From NCBI GenBank assembly GCA_041739275.1, contig JBGSOF010000029.1, positions 1 to 48,182 on the forward strand: 48,182 nucleotides of DNA, given 5' to 3'. Below the pieces are notes generated by a model, which saw nothing but the letters and a program-made list of their open reading frames with translations, had not been told where the DNA came from and did not search any database. Source of the stretch: WGMI01 sp041739275. GTDB lineage: Bacteria; Bacteroidota; Bacteroidia; Flavobacteriales; Schleiferiaceae. Of this stretch, positions 23,899-33,078 are shown piece after piece. Made by a program: the position numbers and the translations under genes. The first letter of the stretch is position 1. Each line of letters opens with the position of its first letter.

Positions 23899-25673
23899 GC
23901 GGTATTTCAGCCCGGATTGCCGATTTCACAGCGGCTTGGTTAAAAGATCAGTACCAAATTGAACGCCCGGCCCCTGCGCTTCAGCCCACCCGCAAGGAGT
24001 TTGAAGGCGAATGGACGGTGGTTTTGTTTCCGTATACCGGCCCGAGCAAAAAATCGCCCGAAGCCTTGGGAAACGAGCTCGGATCAGCCCTCCAAAACGG
24101 TCTCGCCGAGGTGGTGTCCTTCAACGTAGTCAAGGGGTTCTTGAATCTCGCACTCAGTTCAGAATACTGGGCCGGGCGTTTGCTCGAACTGCGCACAGAC
24201 CCTTTGTGTGGCGGACGCGCAGCGACAGAAACGGCCGCTCCCGAGGTGGTCGAGTATTCATCTCCCAATACCAACAAGCCCTTGCATTTAGGGCACATTC
24301 GCAACAATTTGCTGGGGCATTCGGTCGCCGAATTGCTCGAAGCTACAGGGCGAAAGGTGGTTCGCGTGCAGGTGATCAACGACCGGGGCATTCACATTTG
24401 CAAGTCGATGGTGGCCTATCGGCAGTTTGGCAAAGGGGAAACTCCGGAGTCCACAGGGCTCAAAGGCGACCATTTCGTCGGGAAGTACTACGTCGAATTC
24501 GACCGGGCGTATAAACTTCAGGTCGAACAGCTCAAGGCCGAAGGAATTCAGGAAGAACTCGCCGCCAAGCAAGCTCCGCTGCTGCTCGAAGCACAAGAAA
24601 TGCTCTTGCAGTGGGAAGCGGGTCACGCTGAAGTGCGCGCACTCTGGCAGCAAATGAATTCTTGGGTGTACTCGGGTTTTGAGCATACGTATCGAACTCT
24701 AGGTGTGCGCTTTGACCGCAATTATTACGAAAGCGAGACCTATTTGTTGGGCAAGAGCGTGGTCGAAAGCGGCTTGGCTACAGGGGTGTTCGAGCGCAGA
24801 GCGGACGGCTCGGTTTGGATTGATTTGAGCGCCGAGAAACTAGACGAGAAACTCTTGCTGCGCAAAGACGGAACCTCGGTCTACATCACCCAAGACTTGG
24901 GCACCGCCTTGAGTCGTTTCGAGGACTACGGAATGCAAAGCATGGTGTATGTGGTGGGAAATGAACAGGAGTATCATTTTCAAGTGCTCTTCGCCATTTT
25001 GAAGCGCTTGGGCTACGATTGGGCAAAGGCCTTGTTTCACCTGAGTTACGGCATGGTTCGCCTGCCCGAGGGCAAGATGAAGTCGCGCGAAGGCACCGTG
25101 GTCGATGCCGACGATTTGCTCGAAGAAATGGTGCAGACCGCTCGGTCGATTTCCGAAGAATTGGGAAAAACCGAGGGCATGGAGGAAGCCGAAAAAGAAG
25201 CGCTTTATCGAATGCTGGGCCACGGGGCGCTGAAGTATTTCATCCTCAAGGTCGATCCAGTCAAGGAGATGCTGTTTAATCCGAAGGAATCAATTGATTT
25301 CGATGGACATACAGGCCCGTTTATCCAATATGCGCACGCCCGAATTCGTTCTCTTGAGCGCAAGGCGCGAGACATGAATTTGCCCGAATCGCACTCCGTA
25401 TTGCCCGATACAGGAGCTGTTGTTTTGATCCGCCAGCTCGACCAATGGCCTGCGGTTTTAGAGGCGGCCGCCACGGCCTACAACCCCGCGCTGGTGGCGA
25501 ACTATGCCTACGAACTCACCAAGTTGTTCAATGGCTGGTATCAGCAGAACTCGGTCTTGAACAACGAAGATTCCGCCGTTTCAGCTTTTCGTCTGGCTCT
25601 GAGTTCCGAAGTGGCGCGCACCCTCCGCAAAGCAATGGGGCTCTTGGGAATCGATTGCCCCGAGCGGATGTAA
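23895..25673 (+). CDS. argS: Arginyl-tRNA synthetase
   Basis: Class I aminoacyl-tRNA synthetase charging tRNA-Arg; 592 aa. The N-terminal additional domain (1-110) includes GFLNLALS. The HIGH motif is SSPNTNKPLHLGH (122-134), and the KMSKS-like loop is KMKSREG. The C-terminal DALR anticodon-binding domain has YNPALVANYAYELTKLFNGWYQ. The ATG overlaps the arginase stop by four bases, which couples arginine charging to arginine breakdown genetically. Confidence 0.97.
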   Translation: MSGISARIADFTAAWLKDQYQIERPAPALQPTRKEFEGEWTVVLFPYTGPSKKSPEALGNELGSALQNGLAEVVSFNVVKGFLNLALSSEYWAGRLLELRTDPLCGGRAATETAAPEVVEYSSPNTNKPLHLGHIRNNLLGHSVAELLEATGRKVVRVQVINDRGIHICKSMVAYRQFGKGETPESTGLKGDHFVGKYYVEFDRAYKLQVEQLKAEGIQEELAAKQAPLLLEAQEMLLQWEAGHAEVRALWQQMNSWVYSGFEHTYRTLGVRFDRNYYESETYLLGKSVVESGLATGVFERRADGSVWIDLSAEKLDEKLLLRKDGTSVYITQDLGTALSRFEDYGMQSMVYVVGNEQEYHFQVLFAILKRLGYDWAKALFHLSYGMVRLPEGKMKSREGTVVDADDLLEEMVQTARSISEELGKTEGMEEAEKEALYRMLGHGALKYFILKVDPVKEMLFNPKESIDFDGHTGPFIQYAHARIRSLERKARDMNLPESHSVLPDTGAVVLIRQLDQWPAVLEAAATAYNPALVANYAYELTKLFNGWYQQNSVLNNEDSAVSAFRLALSSEVARTLRKAMGLLGIDCPERM

Positions 25674-25749
25674 TCGACTTCGTCGGCTTCTGTTCGGTCA
25701 GATTCGAGCAAGCGATGACGGCCTTGAAGCGCTTTGGCCGACGACCGGC

Positions 25750-26523
25750 TTATCTCCAAATAAAACCGGGAAGCCTAAAGAAGCGCAAAATCCGGTTGAT
25801 TCCGCCCAAAACGGTTCGAGTAACGGCCTTGCGCATCTTGGTGGAAGCGCTCAACTCTGGATTTCGATCGATGCTCGCCAGGCCTGTTTTTTCGTGCACC
25901 GGCGCTCCGTGGGGCTTCTTTTCAAAAACGACGATGCTGTCGTAGAAGTGAATCGAACGCACCGAGTGGCTAAATGCGTCGGCTTTGAGGCTCGATTGTT
26001 CTGAATGAAAGGCATTTAAACGATCGATCAAGGTCTTGCTGAACTCCATAAATGTGCCTCTGCGCCGGTGTCCGCCCCCGTATTTGAGCCAATACGAGGT
26101 ATGGGTGTCTTCGCAGAGATAGACCCCATTTTCGTCGACATGCTCGTAGAGCTCCTCGAAGGTGATGATTTGTTGCCTCATCGTGTGCCCCCCGTCGTCG
26201 ATCAGGATATCCACTTTCGGAATTTCAGCTTTCAGCTTTCTGAGAAAGCTGCGGTCGCTTTGCGAGCCGATAAAGATTTGGATGTTTTCTTCTTCGAGGC
26301 GCTTGCATTCGGGGTGAATGTCAACCCCGTAGATTTTTGCGCGATCGCCGAAATAGTGCTTCCACATCCGAAGGCTTCCCCCTTGAAAAACGCCGATTTC
26401 GAGAATGTGGATTTCGCGCCCCTTAAACCGAGCAAAATGCGCATCATAGGCTTCAAAATAGTGAAGCCATTTGTGGATTTGCTTCCCGTCGTTTTCTCGA
26501 AAAAATCGCTCGAGTTCGTTCAT
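25750..26523 (-). CDS. MycE-like SAM-dependent methyltransferase
   Basis: 257 aa, resembling the class I methyltransferase group of MycE and cephalosporin-hydroxylase-like proteins. The SAM loop is HILEIGVFQGGSLRMW, the acidic residue is VDIHPEC, and the metal-site region is DILIDDGGHTMRQQ. These enzymes usually O-methylate sugars or small molecules, but the substrate is unknown here. A basic C-terminal tail (RILRFFRLPGFIWR) could lie at the membrane. ATG 26523 was chosen over the TTG two codons earlier. It sits alone between argS (convergent) and sucC. Confidence 0.75.
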   Translation of the reverse strand: MNELERFFRENDGKQIHKWLHYFEAYDAHFARFKGREIHILEIGVFQGGSLRMWKHYFGDRAKIYGVDIHPECKRLEEENIQIFIGSQSDRSFLRKLKAEIPKVDILIDDGGHTMRQQIITFEELYEHVDENGVYLCEDTHTSYWLKYGGGHRRRGTFMEFSKTLIDRLNAFHSEQSSLKADAFSHSVRSIHFYDSIVVFEKKPHGAPVHEKTGLASIDRNPELSASTKMRKAVTRTVLGGINRILRFFRLPGFIWR

Positions 26524-26536
26524 AATCAATGAGCTA

Positions 26537-26544
26537 CAAATGTA
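26537..26544 (-). promoter_or_regulatory. Promoter -7 element for the methyltransferase gene
   Basis: TACATTTG on the minus strand matches TAnnTTTG exactly and ends 14 nt upstream of the ATG at 26523. The -33 box is weak (TTTC at a spacing of 22). Confidence 0.4.
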
Positions 26545-26612
26545 CCCTGAACCGCTTTCTCGAAGTGAAATTCACATCGAGCACTCGAGTGTTTCAGAGG
26601 TGAACATTCGAC

Positions 26613-27803
26613 TTAGCGCACCAATTTTTGAACCAAATCAGCGGCTTCTTGGAGCAGAATGGCGGAGTGCACCGCCAGCCCGCTTTTGTCGATCAACTCC
26701 TTGGCTTCTTTGGCGTTGGTGCCTTCGAGTCGAACGATAATCGGCACGGGAATGTTGCCAATGCTCTGATAGGCGTCGACAATTCCTTGAGCTACGCGGT
26801 CGCAGCGCACAATGCCTCCGAAGATATTCACCAAAATAGCCTTGACGTTCGGGTCTTTTAAGATCAAGCGAAAGGCCGTTTCAACCCTCTTGGCGTCTGC
26901 GGTACCACCGACATCGAGAAAGTTGGCCGGATTTCCGCCCGCCATTTTGATGATGTCCATGGTCGCCATGGCCAAGCCCGCGCCATTCACCATACAGGCC
27001 ACGTTTCCGTCGAGTTTTACGAAGTTGAGCCCCGCTTCTCCGGCTTCGACATCCATCGGGTCTTCTTCGCGGGTGTCTCGAAGGGCCAGGTAATCGGGGT
27101 GTCGAAACAAGCCGTTTCCATCCAAACTCACTTTGGCGTCTACGGCGATGATTCGGTCGTCTGAAGTTTTGAGCACGGGGTTGATCTCAAACAAGCCGGC
27201 ATCGATGCTGTCGTAGGCTTTGTACAGAGATTTGACAAAGGCCACCATTTCTTTGTGCGCCTTGCCGCTCAGGCCGAGGTTAAACGCAATTTTTCGGGCT
27301 TGAAAATCGCCCAAGCCGATCAGCGGGTCGATGATTTCTTTAAAGATCAAATGCGGCGTTTTTTCCGCAACTTCTTCGATGTCCATGCCTCCTTCGGTGC
27401 TGTAGAGGATGGTGTTTTTGCCGACTTGTCGATCGAGCAACACGCTCACGTAAAACTCCTTGGTCTCGCTCTCGCCGGGATAATAGACATCTTCGGCGAT
27501 CAACACCTGATGCACCTTTTTGCCCTCTTTTGAAGTCTGGGGCGTGATGAGCATCATGCCGAGAATGTCGCTCGATTTGGCGCGCACCTCGTCCAAGCTC
27601 TTGGCCAGCTTCACTCCTCCACCTTTTCCTCGACCCCCCGCGTGAATTTGCGCCTTGACGACATGCCAAGAAGTGCCGGTTTGTTCCGTGAGCTTGCGCG
27701 CTGCCTCAACGGCTTCGTCGGGGGTGGTGGCAACATAACCGCGTTGAACCGCTACGCCGAAGCTCGCGAGAATTTCTTTGCCTTGGTATTCGTGAAGATT
27801 CAT
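26613..27803 (-). CDS. sucC: Succinyl-CoA synthetase, beta subunit
   Basis: ATP-grasp subunit binding nucleotide and succinate, pairing with sucD at 15495-16367; 396 aa. Typical segments are MNLHEYQGKEILASFGV, VVKAQIHAGGRGKGGGVKLA, LFEINPVLK (metal), NGAGLAMATMDIIK and VNIFGGIVRCD. Start and end match the family. The gene has its own promoter (27824-27856). No terminator is visible after it. Confidence 0.97.
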   Translation of the reverse strand: MNLHEYQGKEILASFGVAVQRGYVATTPDEAVEAARKLTEQTGTSWHVVKAQIHAGGRGKGGGVKLAKSLDEVRAKSSDILGMMLITPQTSKEGKKVHQVLIAEDVYYPGESETKEFYVSVLLDRQVGKNTILYSTEGGMDIEEVAEKTPHLIFKEIIDPLIGLGDFQARKIAFNLGLSGKAHKEMVAFVKSLYKAYDSIDAGLFEINPVLKTSDDRIIAVDAKVSLDGNGLFRHPDYLALRDTREEDPMDVEAGEAGLNFVKLDGNVACMVNGAGLAMATMDIIKMAGGNPANFLDVGGTADAKRVETAFRLILKDPNVKAILVNIFGGIVRCDRVAQGIVDAYQSIGNIPVPIIVRLEGTNAKEAKELIDKSGLAVHSAILLQEAADLVQKLVR

Positions 27804-27823
27804 GCCGTCGATGGGTTTGCGGC

Positions 27824-27856
27824 CAAAAGTACATCAGAGCGCGCGCCCGCATTAAA
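27824..27856 (-). promoter_or_regulatory. Promoter of sucC
   Basis: TACTTTTG (27831-27824, minus strand) matches the -7 consensus exactly. TTTA lies 21 nt further upstream (27856-27853), a partial -33 box. The expected start is about 27817, 14 nt before the ATG. Confidence 0.5.
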
Positions 27857-27876
27857 CCCAAGTCAACTCTGTACAA

Positions 27877-27907
27877 AAAGAAAAAGGCAGCCTCGAAAGG
27901 CCGCCTT
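27877..27907 (-). terminator. Rho-independent terminator after the first LruC gene
   Basis: On the minus strand a 10-bp stem AAGGCGGCCT/AGGCTGCCTT (one G-T pair) closes a TTCG tetraloop (27884-27907) and is followed by a T-rich tail. It lies 42 nt past the stop of the gene ending at 27949. Confidence 0.85.
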
Positions 27908-27948
27908 GCATTCCCCTGATCGGATTCCTCTGCAGGAGTTGGGAAGCG

Positions 27949-29871
27949 CTATTGAAGATTGTTGGCGTTGCGATACGATCCCGAGCTGTTCGAGAACCAG
28001 TCTTTGTAGTTCGCTCCGTTCGATTCGGCCCAATCGCTAAAGCGCAGATAGGCGTCTTCGATGCGCACTTTTTCAACCGGAGGACGATAGTTGTGGTTGA
28101 TTTCGATAGCCCAAGGCATTCCTTGAGCGTTCTGATACGTTTGAGTCGTACCCGGAATCCCCGTGTCGTTGCCCGTGCCAAAGAGAGACAAATCGGCCAA
28201 TGCGCTGGGTTGGCGTCCTTTGAGGTGCACTTCGCGCCCGCGATTGCCGTTGACGAACAAAAACGGATCGAGGCCCTCCGAATTGAGTGCGGCCAAGCTG
28301 TACGGGTTTTGCAAACGCATCTGAATTTTGAGCGTGTCGCCCTCGTGATCGAAGGCATTGTCGAAGGCCACCAAAACCGCGTTCGCATGTCCATTTTCGA
28401 CTCCGTTGGAGGCAATCGAACTCACCGTACCTGTATTGCCGGCTCCTGTAACGCTTTCAACCGACGAGGCAGGGAAGGGGAAACCCACTGCAAAGCCATT
28501 GAGATATGCGGCGCCTATGTGGCGGACATTGAACTTCATGTCAATTTCGACGATTTCGTTGCGCGCATTGGTCACGAAGCGATAGTTCATGCCCATCACG
28601 AGGTCGTTAAAGTCGTAGTCTCCTTCGGCGGGCCATAGATCTTCAAAAGCCACGCTGGCAAAACCCGATTCGAAAGGATAAAAATGATCAAAGGCTTTTT
28701 CGGGATCGCAGGGATACAGATCGTTGGAATCGTCGACTCCATCGTTGTCGCAATCGTTTCCGCCTCCGTCTGTAATGGGAGGGAGATTGTCTGTGTCAAT
28801 GGCTTCGATGGGGTTAGCAGTGACGTAGAACACGGCATCGTTAAAGTCGTCGTCGCTCGAACCGTCTCTATCGAGGTCTTCAAAACCAATAATGATCAAA
28901 CCGCGCTGCTGGTGGTGAAGAAGCACATTGTGCTGGCGATTGGCTGCTGTTTCGGGGTTAAAGGCCACGTTTGAGTAATACTTGGTCTTACCGAAATTGA
29001 CGGATTGATTGTTTCCGTTCCAAGCGTCTTGAAACAGAACATATCCTATGGCTGTGCCTTCGGGATATGCTCCGAGATACACCTTGTCTCCGGGCAACAG
29101 GTCTCCTCCTGAGTTCAAGTTTGAAGCATTGGGAAGAATGACGTGAATGGAGTCTATGTCTGAGGGCGAACTCGGAGGATTGTTGCGGTCGTACGTATAG
29201 AAACCAATGGCGTTTCTGTAGCCCGCTCCTTCGTGAATCCACGTGATCCACACATCGCAGGCCTCGTCGAGTTTGATGTCGGTATCGTTGCCTTGAGCGA
29301 GATATTGAGGGTTTTGGGTGGGCACCGGAGCTCGTTCGGGCAAGGATGCGTTGATGTCTGCCAAGAGACTGGCGTCGATAGCATCGGGGGCCGCGAGTAC
29401 CAAGGGTTTTCCATTGCTCGAGTAAGGAGAATGATAGCTGAAAACTGTCGAGCCTACTTTTTGACCTTGGGGTGTCGTTTTGCCTGTGGCAGGCGCCCCT
29501 TGAAGTCTTGTGTAGTCAAAGCGAACAGAACCGTCGACGATGGGGAGGACAAACCCTCCGGGCAAGCCGACATAGTCGCTTTGGAGATAAATCGAGGCTC
29601 GGTCAATGCCGATGCGCAAGGTGGTCGAAAAAGTTCCGTCTTCGTCGATCCGTCCACGACCGATCAACTCACCGCCATCGGCCGGATTTTGGGTATACAA
29701 CGAAAACGATGCCCCGGTTTGAAATTGAAATGCTTGAATTTCAACATCAATAGCTTCGCTGGTGGCATAGGCGAAGTTCTTGAGCTGAGGAGTTCCGCCG
29801 GGTCCGTCGTCGGGGCTGCATGCAGACAACAGGACGACAAGTCCAAAAATGACCGAAGTGCTGAATTTCAT
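27949..29871 (-). CDS. LruC-domain surface lipoprotein, copy 1
   Basis: 640 aa. The N-terminus is a lipoprotein signal with lipobox LSAC (Cys18), followed by SPDDGPGG, an acidic stretch like the lipoprotein export signals of Bacteroidota that mark proteins for the cell surface. The middle part contains a DUF4114-like domain (DIDSVHVILPNA, VLFQDAW, GFEDLDRDGSSDDDFNDAVF), then a calcium-binding type 3 repeat (DCDNDGVDDSNDLYP) and the C-terminal LruC domain (FEDLWPAEGDYDFNDLVMGM). It is homologous along its whole length to the next gene. The function is unknown; an adhesive or structural envelope role is a guess. The promoter is at 29893 and the terminator at 27877-27907. Confidence 0.85.
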   Translation of the reverse strand: MKFSTSVIFGLVVLLSACSPDDGPGGTPQLKNFAYATSEAIDVEIQAFQFQTGASFSLYTQNPADGGELIGRGRIDEDGTFSTTLRIGIDRASIYLQSDYVGLPGGFVLPIVDGSVRFDYTRLQGAPATGKTTPQGQKVGSTVFSYHSPYSSNGKPLVLAAPDAIDASLLADINASLPERAPVPTQNPQYLAQGNDTDIKLDEACDVWITWIHEGAGYRNAIGFYTYDRNNPPSSPSDIDSIHVILPNASNLNSGGDLLPGDKVYLGAYPEGTAIGYVLFQDAWNGNNQSVNFGKTKYYSNVAFNPETAANRQHNVLLHHQQRGLIIIGFEDLDRDGSSDDDFNDAVFYVTANPIEAIDTDNLPPITDGGGNDCDNDGVDDSNDLYPCDPEKAFDHFYPFESGFASVAFEDLWPAEGDYDFNDLVMGMNYRFVTNARNEIVEIDMKFNVRHIGAAYLNGFAVGFPFPASSVESVTGAGNTGTVSSIASNGVENGHANAVLVAFDNAFDHEGDTLKIQMRLQNPYSLAALNSEGLDPFLFVNGNRGREVHLKGRQPSALADLSLFGTGNDTGIPGTTQTYQNAQGMPWAIEINHNYRPPVEKVRIEDAYLRFSDWAESNGANYKDWFSNSSGSYRNANNLQ

Positions 29872-29892
29872 TTTGTAGGTTGATTAGTGCGA

Positions 29893-29900
29893 CAAAAATA
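29893..29900 (-). promoter_or_regulatory. Promoter -7 element of LruC copy 1
   Basis: TATTTTTG on the minus strand is an exact TAnnTTTG match 22 nt upstream of the ATG at 29871, within AT-rich DNA. No good -33 TTTG is seen. Confidence 0.45.
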
Positions 29901-30203
29901 ACAAAATCAATTAAATGTAAGCATAGTCTTGATTAAAATTTATTCAAAGGCCTCGCTTGGACGCGGACCAACAGCGGTCTCATCCCTCTTTTGAACTGAG
30001 GAAAACAATGGACGAAGAGGGAGTAAATCCCGTTTTTGAAGATGTTTTTCATGCTGCGAAACTCTTCATTCGCGATCAGTTCGAACGGGACCTTTCGGAG
30101 TTTGGAGCTCGTTTGAAGGTCGGCGGAGGATTTTCTTCGGAGCACGGCTGCAGGCGCCCGGAGCTTTTCTTTCAATCCACCACCACCGCGCTGATTTTTA
30201 GGC

Positions 30204-30233
30204 AAAAAAAAACCCCGCCAATCGGCGGGGTTT
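30204..30233 (-). terminator. Rho-independent terminator of LruC copy 2
   Basis: On the minus strand the stem AAACCCCGCC/GGCGGGGTTT is followed by a run of T (nine in all). It lies about 37 nt past the stop of the gene ending at 30270. Confidence 0.9.
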
Positions 30234-30269
30234 CATCAAAAGGACTGTCGAGGTCCTTCCGGATTTCCC

Positions 30270-32183
30270 TTATGGGATCAGGTTGGCGTTGTTGCGGTAG
30301 CCGGGGCTGAGGTTGTAATACCAGTCGGGGAACATGGCACCGTTGCTCTGAGCCCAAGCGGCGAAATGCAAGTAGGCATCTTCGATACGAACTTTCTCAA
30401 CAACTACAGAGAAGCTGTTGTTGATTTCGATAGCCCAAGGCATGTTGTTCGCATTCTTGTAGGTATAGCCGGGGAGAGAGGTAGCGTCGTCGCCGGTTCC
30501 GAACATTGCCATATTCGCCAAAGCAGTAGGCTGCTTGCCGGCGAGGTGTACTTCGCGGCCACGGTTTCCATCTACGAACAAGAAGGGATCGCACATGTTT
30601 GTCTGCAGTTGGCTGAGCGGATAAAGGTTGCCCAATTTCACGTTCAAAACCACGGTGTCGTTTTCGAAATCGAAAGCGTCGTCGAACATCATGCTTACCG
30701 CGTCGGTTTGCCCGGCCTCGGTGCCGTTGGGGTTGGTCGTTACAATACCGTGGAGCAATTGGCTTCCCGTTACGCTGGTGACGTCGGTTGAAGCGAAAGG
30801 CCAGCGGATACCGAAACCGTTGTTGTACGATGCACCGATGTGGCGAACATAACCGGTTACTTCAATTTCTACTACGTCGTAGTTAATGTCCACGTGTGCA
30901 GCATAGTTCATGTCCATCACGAGGTCGTTGAAGTCGTAGTCGCCTTGAGCGGGCCACAAGTCTTCAAACGCGACGCTGTTGAAACCGCCGTCGAAGGGGT
31001 GGTAGCATACAAATGCCTTGGTCGGGTCGTTCGGGAAAGAGTCGAACTGGTCGTTTACACCGTCGTTGTCGCTATCCACACCACCTGCAGTGTTTACGAA
31101 GGGGAAACCACTGGTGTTGCAACCGTTGGGAACCGAAGTGGTGATGTAGAACAACAAGTCGTTGAAGTCGTTGTCGCTTCCGTTGTCGCGGTCTTGGTCT
31201 TCAAAACCGACCAAGATTAGATTCTGAGGAGCGTGGTAGAGGTTTACGACGTGACGGCGATTGGCGGCAGAGGCTTCGCTGTTGAAGTTGGGGTTCGAGT
31301 AAACTTTGGCGTTGTTGAAACCAACCGCTTGTGTTCCGCTGTTCCAGCCGTATTTGAACAATACCCATCCGATCGATTTGCCCGCGGGGATCACGCCGAG
31401 GCTGATCTTGTCGCCGGCGACCAAACCGCCCTGGGGAGAGAAAGAAGAGTTCGGGATAATGACCTGTACGCTGTCGATGTCGTTGACGCTCACAGGAGGA
31501 GTTCCGGTGTTGTACGTATAGAAACCGACGGCGTTTTGGAAACCTGCACCTTCGAAGATCCACGTAAAGAAGACCTCAGTGGTGGCGGTTACAACTAAGT
31601 CGCTGTTGCCCAAAACGGCCAGAGCCGAATTGTCGACGAACTCGGGGAGAGTGGCGTTGATTTGAGCCAACAAGAGCGGAGTGATGACGTCGGGAGCCAA
31701 CAAATAGCTTGGAACTCCGAGTGCGTTGTACGTACCGAAGTAGCTATACACCGTTGCGGCCACTTTAGCAGAAGGACCTTGGATGGTACCTCCATTTTTG
31801 CCGGCGCCGGTGCGGTTGAAGCTGATACTTGCAACACCGTTGTTGATGGCGATCGGGAAGTTACCGGGCATGCCGATATAATTCGATACCAAGAAGATTG
31901 ACTGAGCGGCAGTCGCAAGGCGGAAGTTGTTTTCAAACTGTCCGTTCTCGTCCAACATGGCCGTAGCAATCAATTTGCCGCCTTCTTTTGGGTCAGCGGT
32001 GTAAAGGCTGAACGCTGCGCCAGACATAAAGTCTTGGCCGTTCAGGCTTACGCGAACCGCGCCGCTGGTTTCGTAGTTAAACGTACCTGAGGTTTGGTTA
32101 GGAGAGTCCAGATCCTGTTTGCAGGACCCCACAGCAAGCCCGATCAGGCCGGCTGCGATCATTGAATAGTTGAATTTCGTCAT
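30270..32183 (-). CDS. LruC-domain surface lipoprotein, copy 2
   Basis: 637 aa, a tandem paralogue of 27949-29871 with the same domain order: lipobox GLAVGSC (a lipoprotein signal), DUF4114-like domain (DIDSVQVIIPNS, WVLFKYGWN, VGFEDQDRDNGSDNDFND), type 3 repeat (DSDNDGVNDQFDSFP) and LruC domain (FEDLWPAQGDYDFNDLVMDM). The ATG at 32183 starts the lipoprotein signal; seven codons of open frame precede it. Its ACC/GTA/GTT-rich codon choice differs slightly from its neighbours and would fit high expression. It has its own strong terminator. The role is unknown. Confidence 0.85.
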   Translation of the reverse strand: MTKFNYSMIAAGLIGLAVGSCKQDLDSPNQTSGTFNYETSGAVRVSLNGQDFMSGAAFSLYTADPKEGGKLIATAMLDENGQFENNFRLATAAQSIFLVSNYIGMPGNFPIAINNGVASISFNRTGAGKNGGTIQGPSAKVAATVYSYFGTYNALGVPSYLLAPDVITPLLLAQINATLPEFVDNSALAVLGNSDLVVTATTEVFFTWIFEGAGFQNAVGFYTYNTGTPPVSVNDIDSVQVIIPNSSFSPQGGLVAGDKISLGVIPAGKSIGWVLFKYGWNSGTQAVGFNNAKVYSNPNFNSEASAANRRHVVNLYHAPQNLILVGFEDQDRDNGSDNDFNDLLFYITTSVPNGCNTSGFPFVNTAGGVDSDNDGVNDQFDSFPNDPTKAFVCYHPFDGGFNSVAFEDLWPAQGDYDFNDLVMDMNYAAHVDINYDVVEIEVTGYVRHIGASYNNGFGIRWPFASTDVTSVTGSQLLHGIVTTNPNGTEAGQTDAVSMMFDDAFDFENDTVVLNVKLGNLYPLSQLQTNMCDPFLFVDGNRGREVHLAGKQPTALANMAMFGTGDDATSLPGYTYKNANNMPWAIEINNSFSVVVEKVRIEDAYLHFAAWAQSNGAMFPDWYYNLSPGYRNNANLIP

Positions 32184-32404
32184 GGCAGGTTTTAGATTTT
32201 CCATACCTATATGATAATCGTGCCAGCTCGAGAAACTCCCGTAAAATCATGTTATTCAATTAATTATTGTTTTTTGATTTCTTTGGGATTTCCCCTTTTG
32301 GGATTAAGTGGTAGTTTCTTGGAAAGGAGCCACGGAATTTGTTCCATTGTTGCTCTTCAATCAAAGAATGCAAGTACAATGCATCGAAAAGCGTCATCAC
32401 CTTA

Positions 32405-33055
32405 CTATATCGCAGCGACTTCATCTTCAAAAAGAAGCCCTCGAAAAAGTGTTGTTAATTCCTTTGGGGTTTGATTTTCAATAAGATGACCAGCGTTATT
32501 CCACTTGTTCAGAATTCCATATTTGGGAATCCCGCTCAATCTGTCTTTGGGGTCAAAGATTCGGTGTAGACATCCGCGGGCTTCGAGCTCGATAAATCGA
32601 TTCTTCGGACAGCGAACGGCGGCGAAAAATAGGGCCGAATAGGTTTCGGGATGGATTTGGTTCAGGCTTTTTTCCCAGCGATCAAAGCGAAGAGAAGCCG
32701 CGCTTTGAGCGAGCATCACTGCCGCCCGATGCAGAATATTCGCTCTTCTTGGAGTGCGTGTGGCCCAGCGAATCGCAGGCCTGAGCCAAAAGGGAAACTC
32801 ATTGGAACAGACAGGCCCCGACAAAACAATGAGTGTACCGGGAGGGTACTTCGAGCAGATGGGTTCAGTCAATAATGCTCCGAGCGACTGCACGATCAAG
32901 CAATAGTTCGGTGGCGGAGGAGCTTCAAACCAAAGAGCGATGAGTTCGTCGACGCTTTTGCGATCGGCCGTCGCATTCCAGCTCAGAATGTGCACAGCGG
33001 CAGAGGGGGGCAGCAGACGCCTCAATTTTTGACCCGTGCTTCCGAGCCCCGGCAA
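32405..33055 (-). CDS. Alpha/beta-hydrolase-like protein, function unknown
   Basis: At least 216 aa. The beginning (PGLGSTGQKLRRLLP) and the middle LIVQSLGALLT look like the first strand and nucleophile elbow of an alpha/beta hydrolase, though the first Gly of GxSxG is Val. No clear catalytic His is obvious beyond AGHLIENQTP near the end, which is a typical spot for it. No ATG exists upstream of the conserved start: candidates are TTG 33055, ATT 33064 or CTG 33082. The residues SIVLL before the TTG would complete the first strand, so the true start is likely upstream, overlapping the end of the TPR-like gene. It could be a small esterase or an inactive relative. Confidence 0.6.
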   Translation of the reverse strand: MPGLGSTGQKLRRLLPPSAAVHILSWNATADRKSVDELIALWFEAPPPPNYCLIVQSLGALLTEPICSKYPPGTLIVLSGPVCSNEFPFWLRPAIRWATRTPRRANILHRAAVMLAQSAASLRFDRWEKSLNQIHPETYSALFFAAVRCPKNRFIELEARGCLHRIFDPKDRLSGIPKYGILNKWNNAGHLIENQTPKELTTLFRGLLFEDEVAAI

Positions 33056-33078
33056 AAGGACAATGCTCTTGGAAGCGC

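Larger units (their letters stand above)
29872..30269. other. Intergenic region between the LruC paralogues
   Basis: It holds the promoter of copy 1 and the terminator of copy 2. The remaining 30,000-30,190 is open in frames on both strands (for example 29933-30205), but the peptides resemble nothing known and have no signal or motif, so no gene is called. Confidence 0.5.

Noticed and set aside
29933..30205. Short frames on both strands between the LruC genes
   Set aside because: Neither has a signal, motif or recognisable similarity, and the minus frame runs into the terminator of LruC copy 2.
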